Assembly: GCA_963662155.1 (NCBI GenBank)
Contig: OY759267.1
Coordinates: 36,606,656-36,670,655, forward strand
Source: Lamellibrachia columna
Taxonomy: Eukaryota; Annelida; Polychaeta; Sabellida; Siboglinidae
Direction of reading: 5' to 3'
DNA: 64,000 nt
Every line of letters begins with the position of its first letter. The first letter of the stretch is position 1. Position numbers and translations under genes: made by a program. The notes under the pieces are model-generated. The model saw nothing but the letters and a program-made list of their open reading frames with translations, was not told where the DNA came from and searched no databases. This document shows, piece by piece, positions 1-13,349 of the stretch.

Positions 1-1
1 G

Positions 2-607
2 TGTAGTGACACACAGTGTGGTGAGTCTGGGGTAAAACATGAGCCGTCTGACAAGGCCACCTTTAATTCAGCACTGAGCGGACGATTGAATGATTGGTTA
101 GGGTGTGAAAAGGAATGTGGAGAAGTTACGGCACATTGTTTGGATGCACTGATGGATGAACCATGCACTGAGGAACATGCTGCCAAGAGCGAGTCTAACG
201 TCCCCACCTGCTCTGTCTCCTTGAAGGAAGACAGCATCATGTCCCCGGACATCAGTGCCACAATCCCACACGGTAACATCGACTTGAGTGACTACGCAAA
301 CATCACATCGCCATCCAGTTCTCACTTCAGTCTTGATGGGTTTGACATTAACTTTCCCGGCTTTGATGAGCATCTCAAGTGGGGTTTGGAGTCAAACCCT
401 GGCAGGGAGACGGGCAGTCATGGACAGCTAGGGGTTGCTTCAGATGATGGGGTGACGAGTCCTGGACATCAGGCCATGACACTAACGGACGGTATGACGT
501 CGTTGGGACATGTTGGACGTTGCGTCGAAGGTGACGTGTCAAACAAGAACAGTCATGAGTCGAGACTCACTATCACTGACTTCTCGCCTGAATGGTCTTA
601 TCCAGAG
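2..607 (+). CDS. CAMTA: CAMTA exon: activation-region exon (partial)
   Basis: Open from the first bases in frame 2, so the exon begins before the window. It is rich in Ser, Thr, Asp and Gly, typical of the poorly conserved stretch between CG-1 and TIG. It ends ...ITDFSPEWSYPE at a gag|gttggc donor (phase 0). This ITDFSPEWSYPE segment is the conserved lead into the CAMTA TIG domain. The open frame continues to a stop at 643, but those residues are intronic. Confidence 0.9.
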
Positions 608-3600
608 GTTGGCATCTTCCTTAACTTCTTGTTGTCTTGTTAGCAGACATGCCGCTTTTTGGTTTAAATTATGTTTCATCTGAAATTCTGAATTCGAGTC
701 TCACCATCTATCAGGCTATGAAATATACATACATAAAAAGAAATTTGCTAGTATTGGCCTGAAATTTGAAATCCGTGTAGTGTAAATAAGGCATACGGCC
801 ATATTTCTAAAAAAAATCTGTATTGAATATGGGTAATCCATATAAAATGGCATCATTGGCATGTCTGTATTAGCCATGTACATTTATAAGTAGGACAGTG
901 ATATTTTTAATAATCTTTTTTCTTGAAAAATACAATTTTCTTCTGAAATTATATAAAACAACATGTTTTGGATTGATTTGAAGAACAACATTGAGCTATG
1001 CACATATTACATATTGGTGATTTTGATCATTAGTTAACTGCTAGATTAGACAATTTAAAAGAAACATATATGCTGTATTGCTGGTTAGACAAATTCTACG
1101 GTTGACTGATGATGCAAATCACTAACTGTGGCCATTATAATATTATACGGGTGCATCTGTGTTTGACAGGGTGGCACAAAGGTGCTGGTCACTGGGCCGT
1201 GGTCAAACTCTTCGTCCACCTACACGGTCTTGCTGGACAGTGTCCCTATTCCGGCCACCCTGGTACAGAGCGGCGTGTTACGCTGCTTCAGTCCAGGTAG
1301 GTATCCAATAGCAGGGATAGAACTACCCACTAGTCTGGTAGTCCGATCACTAGTAAAGATTGTTGAGGACTAGTAAAACTATTTGTCAACTAGTCCATCT
1401 GTCTAACATCATGTGGCTATTTCCACCAGACTACCCCAATAGGAACAGTCCATGCTCACTACATGGCGTCCAGTGAAGGCCAGTGGCAGCCAGGTTGCAA
1501 CATTGTTATTACATCAGAAACAATCAGCCCCCCTTCCTCACAGGCAGAAACAATCAGCCCCCCTTCCTCACAGGCAGAAACAATCAGCCCCCCTTCCTCA
1601 CAGGCAGAAACAATCAGCCCCCCTTCCTCACAGGCAGAAACAATCAGCCCTCCTTCCTCACAGGCAATAAAACCGCCTGTCATTAAAACAGTGTTGCAAT
1701 TAACCAGAAAACAGTAAATTGGGTCACTTGTGCTTTCCAGAAACTTTAGCTACAGTTTATGGTGTTATGAATACGAACACTGGATTTCTTGGTATGACGT
1801 ATAAATGGCAATATTTTGACAATCTCACTTGTATTAAATGTAGGAAAGCTGTTTTTTTTTCTCAATATAGCACCATGGTATACTGAAGTACATTACAGCA
1901 CATGTCACTTAACACAATTATGTATAATTAAAAAAAGGGGCAGTGAAGGATAATAAATCGCCTGGAGTGGATGGAATTCCTCCAAAACTACTAATGGAAA
2001 CAGTAGAACACAATAGTATACCACTTGCAAGAGTGTTCAACCTGTCATTAAAAGAGGGAGTGGTTCCTTTTGAATGGAATGAAGCAAACGTCATACCATT
2101 ATTTAAAAAGGGTTCAAGAGATAAGTCAGAGAATTACAGACCAGTGAGATTAACATCAGTTATTTGTAGATTATTAGAAAGGTTAATTAATTAATTGTTA
2201 GGCATAAATTATTAAATCCATATCAACATGGATTCCTAAAAGCGAGGTCATACTTAACAAATATGTTATGTTTTTTTGGAAGAAATCACTAAGTGGGTAG
2301 ATATTATCTACTTAGATTTTCAGAAAGTTTTTTGATAAAGTGCCAAATCAACTATTACTACTTCAGTTAAAAATCGGGGACGGCATAATCTACTGGATAG
2401 AACAATGGCTGACTGACAGAAGACAGCGTGTTGTAGTAGATGAGGAGGTGTCAAACTGGAAATCAGTTTTGAATGGGGCACCACAAGGATCAGTATTAGG
2501 ACCTTTATTGTTCTTAATATATATCAGTGACTTGGATGATTATATAACAAGCAACGTACTGAAATTTGTGGATTACACAAAAGTGTTTAGAAGGGTTAAC
2601 AATGATGGTGATAAACAACGTTTACAAAATGATCTAGACAAATTAGTTAAATGGTCTGAAAAATAAGTGCTGATATGAAAGTTTTAGGCAGTTTGGTATT
2701 GCACTTCAAAGGGTAATCAGGAAAAATATTTTGATCAGGAGAAATATAGCATACAAGAAAAAAGCTAATTATTCGGGGGATTTATGCCTCTATATAAAGC
2801 AACAGTTAGGCCTCATTTAGAATACTGTATGTAAGCATGGAGACCATATCGTAAGAAGGATATAAATACGCTTGAACGAATACATAGGAGAGCAACTAAA
2901 ATTATTCCAGAACTGAAAGACCTTAGTTATAAAGAACGCCTAAAAGAATGTGGTTTAAAAGTCCTGCAAGTCTTTACAAGTCCTGCTAGTAAAACATATG
3001 CTGAAGTTCTACCCCGGAAAACAAACATGTACAGTTGTACACATGTATGTTGTACACATGTATGTGTTGTGTAGTCTAATGTGTTTCACCCATGTTACGT
3101 GTCTTAAAGCAGACTAGTCCTGAGGTAGATATGTCTTCATGTTTACACAAGGTCTACATGACAGGATTATTTCTTCCAAGGCAGGCATTATTACTCTGGA
3201 GCATTGCATTCATGTGTTGTGTAGTCTAATGTGTTTCACCCATGTTACGTGTCTTAAAGCAGACTAGTCCTGAGGTAGATATGTCTTCATGTTTACACAA
3301 GGTCTACATGACAGGATTATTTCTTCCAAGGCAGGCATTATTTCTCTGGAGCATTGCATTCATGTTCTTCACACCAGGTCTACACCTGACGGTACTGGTT
3401 GTTTCACCCATTGTGACTGTCATTGTGTCAAAGTTAAAGATATCTTGTATGCTTGCAATGCTGTGATTTGTGTCAGCTCTCAGTGGAAAAACATGTTTAT
3501 CTATCAGATCTACGCAGAATTTTTTTTTTAATATCTTATTTAAGATAATTAAATTCTCGGTATTTTCTGTATAAAACGGTAATAAGTGTGTGTTTTCACA

Positions 3601-6600
3601 TACAGTTCAAGTTCATTAAATAAAGTGTACCATATCTTACGGGCCATTCACAATTGTTAACATTTAGCTATATATACAAAGCATATTGACACTCTCCCTG
3701 AGGTGATCGGCCCTTCAGTTATCTGCAATGCTGGGTGTTATTTTGATGAACTCTGTTATGTTGAACAGCTCATGTGGCAGGCCTCGTTACTCTTGAGGTG
3801 GCATGTGACAGTCATGTGATCTCCAACCTTGTGGTGTTTGAGTATAGAGTGCGAGAAATGTCGCACCGAATGTCCAGCCACAAGCCCTCAGACTGGTTCA
3901 GTGTGTCCGGTAAGACTTTCTCAAAAAAACATTTAATAATAAGGGGTCGTGTCAACTGGTTTGGTCTTGTTCTAAAAGGGATCATCTCAACTGGTTTAGT
4001 TTCGTAGTCAAAATAATGCTGCTTCCGAAGATATCATCTTGCTGTCCAGATATGTTTTTTTAAATTGTTAAAAAAAAATTATGTTTGTTGATGCTCCACA
4101 TACACATCAATGTTTATGAACAAAAGATGAATACAGAGGAGGCAACTCAAACTTTGCTCACTATAAGTTTGTCATTCAGTGTTACACTGTTGTGATGAAC
4201 ACTAGAAAATATGTACTTTATCACAATTTTTTTCCTTTTGAAACAGTTCTGTATAAAAACAGGATACAGCTTATGCCTCCCGAAATCCGAAAAAATATGT
4301 ATTGCAATTTACTATTGGGAAATATGTACAACATGTCGGTGGTTGATCCTCCAAAGTTAGATGGAGATAACTAACAGACACGTGTGATACAGTGTCTTAT
4401 ACCATATCTCTTACTTTCATAGAGCAGCTCAATGGATCTGTCCCGCACCTCATCAGTGCTATATCTATACATATCTATCAGTGGTTAGAACGTCAGACTC
4501 TCAATTGAGAGATCCCAGTTTCGAATCCTCTTGCTTAGTTCACCTAACTGTATAAATGTGTACCTGACAACAACAGAGGTGGATATGTGAATGAATAGTC
4601 TTCGCGCAGTAATTGCAGCGTGGCCGAAACTTTCCAGAGAAGTCGAGTCAGTGTTGGAATGAACAGGTCTGCCAGGGGGTGAAGTGTAAAGTGCTTTGAA
4701 CAATCCCAAGGACTGGTTACTGAGCTATATAAGAACTTACTTTTATTCGTGGATGTTTCTCTACAACTCGTGACTTGTTGTTTCTCCCAGAGGCTGAGCT
4801 CAAGGTGGCTGTGATGGAAAAGTTGGAGGAGCTCAAGAAGAGACTCTCCACAGACTTGACCAACTTTGCACCAGCGCAGGCAAGTGTATAAGAAACAACG
4901 CAAAATCTCTTGAACAAACTTTCTGAGTACACGGGGAAATCATTTGCAGAACCCTCTGTACAAACAGCTCCCTCTGTACAAATGGCTCCCTCTATGCAAA
5001 CAGCTCTCTCTGTGCAAACAGCTCCCTCTGTACAAACAGCTCCCTCTGTGCAAACAGCTCCCTCTGTACAAACAGCTCCTACTGTGCAAACAGCTCCCTC
5101 TGTGCAAACAGCTCCCTCTGTGCAAACAGCTCCCTCTGTACAAATAGCTCCCTCTGTGCAAACAGCTCCCTCTGTACAAACAGCTCCTACTGTGCAAACA
5201 GCTCCCTCTGTACAAACAGCTCCTACTGTGCAAACAGCTCCCTCTGTACAAACAGCTCCCTCTGTGCAAACAGCTCCCTCTGTACAAACAGCTCCTACTG
5301 TGCAAACAGCTCCCTCTATGCAAACAGCTCCCTCTGTGCAAACAGCTCCCTCTGTACAAACAGCTCCCTCTGTGCAAACAGCTCCCTCTGTACAAACAGC
5401 TCCTACTGTGCAAACAGCTCCCTCTGTACAAACAGCTCCTACTGTGCAAACAGCTCCCTCTGTACAAACAGCTCCTTCTGTGCAAACAGCTCCCTCTGTA
5501 CAAACAGCTCCTACTGTGCAAACAGCTCCCTCTGTGCAAACAGCTCCATGTGTGCAAACAGCTCCCTCTGTGCAAACAGCTCCCTCTGTACAAACAGCTC
5601 CCTCTGTGCAAACAGCTCCCTCTGTGCAAACAGCTCCCTCTGTGCAAACAGCTCCCTCTGTGCAAACAGCTCCCTCTGTGCAAACAGCTGCCTCTGTGCA
5701 AACAGCTCCCTCTGTGCAAACAGCTCCCACTGTGCAAACAGCTCCCTCTGTGCAAACATATCTGCATAACGACTGAGTTGGCTATTAAGTTTGAATAGTT
5801 GCATCATTCCATTTTTGATGGCAGTGACGGACGATGTTACTTCTGATGGCGACGGCCATTTACCACGTTATCTCTTAGAGTCAGTCTTAGACAGAATGTT
5901 TTATAGCTGTAGTAATGGACTTTTGTGAGATGTTCATGACAGCTGGAATAACGACCAGGGTTGAAAAAAATCATGATTTTTATTTAAAAAAAAAAAAAAT
6001 TGGATTTTTTTAATTTAAATCGGATTTATTGGATTTTTTTAAATCTCATATATAGATATTTATACAGATGTTTAAATTTGTAAACTCTTTCAAACATGTT
6101 CTATTCAAATCGATGTGGGTTCTTGTCTTAACAGAGGGTACATGATTTTTGCTTATATAAAGACATTAGACAATGTCCACAAGGCCTCACCCCCTGTAGT
6201 TGCATAATCTGTCTTGGAAGGGAAAGCATGCTGTGTGTCTGAAGCTGTAGCAGTGGTAATTATTGTTTGCCTATAGGGTGGATTAGCCCCTGTCCAGGGC
6301 TCTGTGTACTCTAAGGGTCTCTAACCAGAATACAAACTGGTACAGTATTAAACAACTGAGTCAACATACTGAATTGGTAACAACTAGCACAAGCTATAAG
6401 TGGACTTTAACTCAGGGCTTCTGTGTTGAAAAGATACTTCCTCTGGAAGACAAGTTTGTGTGGCTTCACTGCATTCAGAAAGGGAATAGCTCAAACATAC
6501 ACAATGTCATAAAACATTTGACTATCAGGCTATCTGGTGACAATACAGCTACACAAGTGTGCACACTTTGTGTTTTGTATTAAAAAACATACAAAACTTT

Positions 6601-6930
6601 GTTGATCTCGATGCTTGTAAACAATTATTTGTGTTAAATTCATATAAATCAGCGATTAAGAAAACCGGAAGTAAAAAAAAAATCAATGATTTTTTTGGAG
6701 TGATTTAAATCATGATTTAAATCAATGATTTAAATCAAATGATTTAAATCAAACAACCCTGATAATGACGATGTAGAAGTTAACTACGGTGGCATACTTT
6801 ATACTCACAGTGCCAGTATATCCAATCACAACTTTGATGATGAAGTGATGTAATTATTGGACTGCTTGTTACCATGATGATGGTAACTAAAATTGTCTGG
6901 CTTGTTTTACTTGTTGATTATTCTACTTTC

Positions 6931-7017
<87 letters not shown>

Positions 7018-10000
7018 TGTTTCTATTCGTAAAATACATTGCTGTTGCTCAAATCTTGATTTGAAGTGACATAGTTAATTTTCTGATGAAGCCCTGGGAA
7101 TCCGGTATTCAATGGTCATGAGGGCTGCAGCATTGAAATGGTTAGACGATCCTAGTTCAGCTTGATGTGTACTTCCGTATGGGTAGTTCTTGGATGATAA
7201 TGCATTATCATCTTATTTAGATGTTGTAATATTTATATATGTGTGTACAAAACTGTGGTACATGTTAGCATATTTGCTATAGCAGTGTGCTCACAATTGA
7301 GGGGGCTGGGTTCGAAATCCATTTTTTGCCATTCAACTTGTGCTGCACTAGCACCATACGACAAACTCATACCCACGGGGAAGTAAATGTTCTGCTAATG
7401 CCAAGAAAACGGATTAAGCACTACATGGATTAAAGTTTTATGTGCCTCTATATCTAAAATGGATTTAACAAACCATACAAAAATGTGGTAAGGGTAGTGT
7501 ATACTGGATTGAAACCGTGTCAAAACTAAATTACTAGTACATAAAACCATAATGTCAGTGACTGTATTCACTGCGTAGCTGCATGGCATCTGTTACGTCA
7601 GATACATTATCATTGACACGTTTTATTTTCAGGCTGGTAATTTGATTGGCGGCCATGACGCTTTCGAAACTCATGTGGTTGAGTACTGCATGCAGCTGAG
7701 TAAGCGCTCCTGGTGTCATGGAGATGAACTACTGAAAGGGTGTGCTGGTTCACGGCACCTCACATTGCTCCACTTGGTGGCAGCACTGGGCTGTACAAAG
7801 CTAATAACTACACTTGTCAAATGGAGGTGTGTGTATATAAGAATTTATGTACAAACTAGTTACCCATATCACCATATCACTGGAGTACAAATATTTTTGT
7901 AAGAGTTATGTACATAATGTAGCCTACTAGTCAGAAAGGTAACCATAAAAAGAACCAAATCTGACAAATATGTGTAGTTCCTCAGTGTACCGATCCAACT
8001 GTTTACGACTGGAATTGTTAAACCGACTAGAAACTGTCTAACTCTTGTCGCTGCTGTGCTTGGGTTTCCTGGGGATTTTAGCGCATTAGAAGTGTTTTGT
8101 TGTATTTTGTATATGCAGACAGTTTATTGTTTTGGTATAGATATGTAATAATTTATAAATCGGTTACAATATTATAGCAGTTGTATTTTGGATGTAATTT
8201 GGATTCTTTATGCAAAGAAACATCTCATTTGACATGGTCAGGTTGATGTTTGTTTGTTTGACTGTCTGACAGGGAGGTGAATGGCAGTCGTGTGTTGGAG
8301 CATGACGTGAACCCCCTTGGGCTCGACAACAATGCCAGCACGCCCCTGGTACGTAGGAGAGTCTCCAACAAGGTCATGTCAGTCTTGAACCCCCAAAGCT
8401 CCACCAGCCTAAGAGTGACCTAAATGGATTGTATTTGCTCGCAATAAAATCTGTCTAACATCATTGGAAATAATGTGTAATAGATTTAGAATGTGTATCA
8501 TATAGTTTAATTTAAAACAGCAATAATGAAGACATGTAAAGCACTATTGCATTGTCACTGTATTTCGAACAAGAAACATTGTGATTCGGGTGTTTTTCAT
8601 GGCTGATGACGATTCGATTGGAAATGAGGTGCGCGTTGGGCACCCTTTTTTATAAAACACCATATCGCTCTCGGCGTTACATCACCAGTCAATGCAGATT
8701 TAGCATTCAGACTGCACCAACAGGGTAGTTTTGACCGATAATGTACCATGATGTGCTACTAGCCCAGTGCTAATCTGCTAATACTGTTTCATTAACTTGT
8801 AGTATTTTTTAAATAATTTTTTTTTCTTGTCATAGATACACAAATTTGTTAGTCACAATCATTCACAACTTTTATTAACACTTGCCCTTTCTGAATTTGA
8901 TCCAAGGTTTTTCATATGTCCGCATCTTGTCCAAACAGTACTAAAATTATTAAAATATATTGCATGTTTTTCTGAGGTAAGGTAATTTTTTCTTGTAATA
9001 GTATTGCCAGAGAACTCATTATAGGTTAGGGGCAATGTAACAATATGATTAACTGTTTGACAGATGTGGGCATGTGCCCTCGGCCACACAGAGGCTGCAA
9101 CCGTCTTATACCGCGTCAACCAGGGGGCGTTATATGTCTGCAACAGAGATGGTACCACTTCGATGCACCTCGCCCAACAACGTGGCCACTTTGCTCTCGT
9201 TCAACACCTTGCCAGCCTGCAGATGACGACACAGGTCCACATGCATGCAGCGCCCCCGGCTGGCAGTCAGGTGCCAGTCGCTACGAACGGCACCCTCGTA
9301 AATGCGCCACCTAGCGGTGGAATCTTGCATTTCATGAATGCACCAGTCGCAAGCAGCACTCCACGACTGGTGCATGAACACTTGTCAGTGGTGCACACGG
9401 AGCCACACGCAGCAGTGCGTCAGACTGGCACCACCTTGTTCCCGCATCAGTGGCACATCCCCGACAATAAACAGTTGACTATCGAAATTCCTGCGCCTCT
9501 GACTCTAATCAACCAATCGGGTCATCGTGGCGCCAGTGTGCCCAGATCGCTGCACGCCTCACAAGGTGCAGCGCCACCTGGTACCCCTTCGCAGCGTCGC
9601 TTCATGAAGCGTACCTCTCTCGATGTGCTGCCCAACTACATGCAGTTACACACAGACCGAGATGGCAATGCACTGGCGCCCTCTGCCACGCCCGCGGGGA
9701 TGCGCTCTGTGAACTCTGACCCGTATCTGGCGCGACTGGAGGCCGCCCACGACCCGGACCCAATGATATCTGTGAGTGGCCGCGACGTCAACTCTCCGGA
9801 CATGTTCATGCAGACAGACTACCACGCCTCGTACCATGACTCATTCTCATTGGACGACGACCTGCAGCATGAGTCTGCCATGGACACAGGTATGGATAGT
9901 CTCTGCATCGGTAGAAGAACTTGGCTCTCAGCTGCCAACAGTAAATAATAATACACGATTCTTTTATAACACAGACTCCTGTACTATGCAGATGAAAACA

Positions 10001-11532
10001 TCGATGTACATACAACATTACACAACATGAGTTTCGTGGGGGACGGAGGGTTAGCAGGTGTTTCGTTTAGCGATGTACATCAATGTATTTTCCCGAAGAC
10101 ATTCTTTATATTCCAGTCACACTTCATAAGGATGCTCACTTCAAGCATATCCAGGCAGTGTTATGACAGCAGAAGCGCCACCTGGTGAATAAATAATTGC
10201 CGAAGTTACACAGGTTGATGTACCGTATTCGACCTAATAAGCGTACAGTACTCCTAAAAAAAATTGGGCCATGAAATTTTTTTTTATCTGTTCTTATAAG
10301 CGTACACTAAAATTGTTTTCTCAATAAGGTAACTGTTTAACACCAGTAGTGTCATTTGGTGACAAGTGTAGAACAACTGAAAAGTGATGCCAACTTTTTA
10401 ACACCAGATGACGACACTTTTCAGTTGTTCCACACTAGTCAAATTACAATAATTATGGACCCTGCTGATTAAAAGAGGGGTGTACGCTAATTAGGGCATG
10501 TACGCTTAATTGGTTGAATATGGTAATTAAAAGTTTGATGTAGGTGGAGGGGAGTCTGAGATTAATCGACGTTGGTGTTGTGTAGTATCGACTGTGGCAT
10601 ACATCACTGTCTCTGAGATCACCCTTAAGGCATCATTGTTCATTTGTATTTGGGCCTTTATTTTTATTAGTTGGCTTACAGATCTGCCGACCCAATATTT
10701 CCGTTTTTGGATGAAAAATCTTTTCTCTTGTCTTTCTCCTGAGCAGTTTCTCAAATGCAAAATGATGAAATTTGTCATCTTCACGATGTATTCTCGAAAC
10801 TGGAGTATGATTATAGACTAACTTTAAGATACTGAGAAATAATATGTGGTTATCGCAAGGTCTACCCATCGGGCACAATGTTTTGGGCAGGAGTGTAGTG
10901 TAAAGAACCTTTACCTTTTTGTGTGTACCATATGGTATAATTATGTTTCTGGACTGCTGAGAATTTATTTACGTGTCTGAATACATTTGGCCAATAGGGT
11001 ATTATTTTGTTTTCTTCCCAACAAACCCATTTTGTGTTAAAAAAAAATCTGTAAACCAACTAATAAAAATAAAGGGCTTTATTGTTAAACTGATGTGATT
11101 GGTAAAAATTTTATAAAAAAAGTGTACACATGTCTTCTCTGACAATTCTTTCCAGAGGATGTCACAAGCAGCACCAATTTGCCGAAAGAAATGGTGACAC
11201 TTGCTAACGAAATCATCGCCGGAATGCCGGAACGCAACAAGCTGGGTCTTCCACCACATGCGCCACCTGGTGGTGACATACCTGGACTGTTGGAGGCAGC
11301 AGAAATGACTGTGAATTCATGTCGTGATCGTAGCAGTTCGTACAGCTCGTTCAGCTCGTCGTGTAGTTCATGTCACACTCCACCAGGTGTCAGTGCTGGT
11401 GTGGTGTCCGCTGACGATTCGGGGATTTCGACACCACTGGAAGGCCTCGTTTGTGATGAGTATCGGTGCGTAAAGTTTGATCTTAAGTTCGGTCGTCTTC
11501 ATACGTTACACTTGAAGATATACATATATATG

Positions 11533-11586
<54 letters not shown>

Positions 11587-13315
11587 TACCAGATGTTTAA
11601 TCTATTGGGGGTTTATTTCTGAAGAAGTTCAGCAGGCTGGTGATTGTAATACAATAGGTTCTGGTGCTACAACTGCATAAACACACACAAACCGCCACCA
11701 CTATCATGCATTCCCACCACCACCACCATGCACGCATGCATGCATACATGCATTCACGCACGCACACACACAAGATTGTCATCCAAGGCAAAGGTGGCAG
11801 ATGGCAAGTGGACAAGGAAGCCATTGGCCTATCAAAAGTAAAAAAAATTCATCTGTGTGTAACCCGCCCACCTGAGATATTTCTCACACACCAGACCTAT
11901 TTTTCACACACCAGACCTATACTACCGGGACATTTATACCTCTCATGACCTGTTCTTCGATCAGTGCCATTCGTCCCAGTCCGCCTCCTTACTCCATCCA
12001 TTGCAATGTGTAATACAGCCCGTGTAACACTTGCAGCTACCATGAGCTGGGGACACCAGAGTCGTCCGTCAGTCCGGGGTCGTCCTGTCTGCCTAGTCCA
12101 TACAGCTTCCGTCTAGACTCTCCCCCACCGACGGCCGCTGACTTCACCGAGTACTTCAATGCACCAACAACCTACATGCAGAAAGACTTCTCCCAGTTGA
12201 CCTTATCTGGTTAGTTACAAAACCTAGTCGTTACAGACACATTTTGCAGTTTATATAATTCATACTGTTAAGACATTCCTCACACTCACCTAAATATTTG
12301 GTTTTCTCACCTCCATCACTAAGTAAGTTAATTCAGTGAGTGTTAAATGCAACGATATCAGTTTGTATCATGTGATACCTAATAAATGTGATACCTAATA
12401 AACATGTGATACCTAATAAACATGTGATACCTAATAAACGTGATACCTAATAAACATGTGATACCTAATAAACATGTGATACCTAATAAACATGAATGAA
12501 TGATCTGGCAACAGTAACAAACGAGAGTGTAATTAATTTCTTTTATATGACTTGTTAATATAAATGTTGATACTGCTAACTGTGATATGATATGTTTGTT
12601 GACATACTACCTTGTTACATTGAGCTTGATCTATTTGGATACTAAAATGTTGATACTGCTAACTGTGATATGATATGTTTGTTGACACACTACCTTGTTA
12701 CATTGAGCTTGATCTATTTGGATACTAAAATGTTGATACTGCTAACTGTGATATGATATGTTTGTTGACACACTACCTTGTTACATTGAGCTTGATCTAT
12801 TTGGATACTAAAATTGTTACTGAATAAATAAAACTTCCTCATACAATGGAAATGGCATTGATTAAAGGAACATCTGACATTCTATCCAAATGAACTTGTG
12901 TCACATGCCCGTCCTCGGGGGGGGGGGTGTTCGTTCAGATCCCCTTTTTGAGAGTATTTTGTAACTGTAACAATATTCAGAAATCCCCAAATCCCCGGCT
13001 GATTGCATATGTTTGAACCTACCTTTTTAAAACCCTGAGGATGGGCCTGTGTCATTATATAATATTTTCATGATTCATCACATGATATCCTGTTGCTGTC
13101 CAGTCATAATTGAGTGAACTTGTGACATCATTTGTTGTCCATTCATGATTTAGGGAACGCGTGACATAATTTCTTGTTGTCCACCAATCATAATTTAAGC
13201 ACTCGTGACATCACTTCCTGTTGCCTAGATGATGAGCAGAGGAATCTGTATGCGGCAGCCCAGCTCATCCAGTGCTACTACCGTAAGTACCTCGACAAGA
13301 AGGAGTACCTGCAGG

Positions 13316-13349
<34 letters not shown>

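Noticed and set aside
4455..4540. tRNA gene
   Set aside because: A- and B-box-like segments exist but no cloverleaf with paired acceptor stem is evident, and the sequence continues into a SINE body found at several sites.
4717..5807. Long open frames on both strands (up to 337 residues) with hexapeptide repeats
   Set aside because: They are all produced by the 18-bp stop-free minisatellite inside a CAMTA intron; frames are open on both strands and have no non-repeat domain.
9130..9381. Minus-strand frames opposite the CAMTA ankyrin exon
   Set aside because: Shadows of a conserved coding exon; no splice or homology support.
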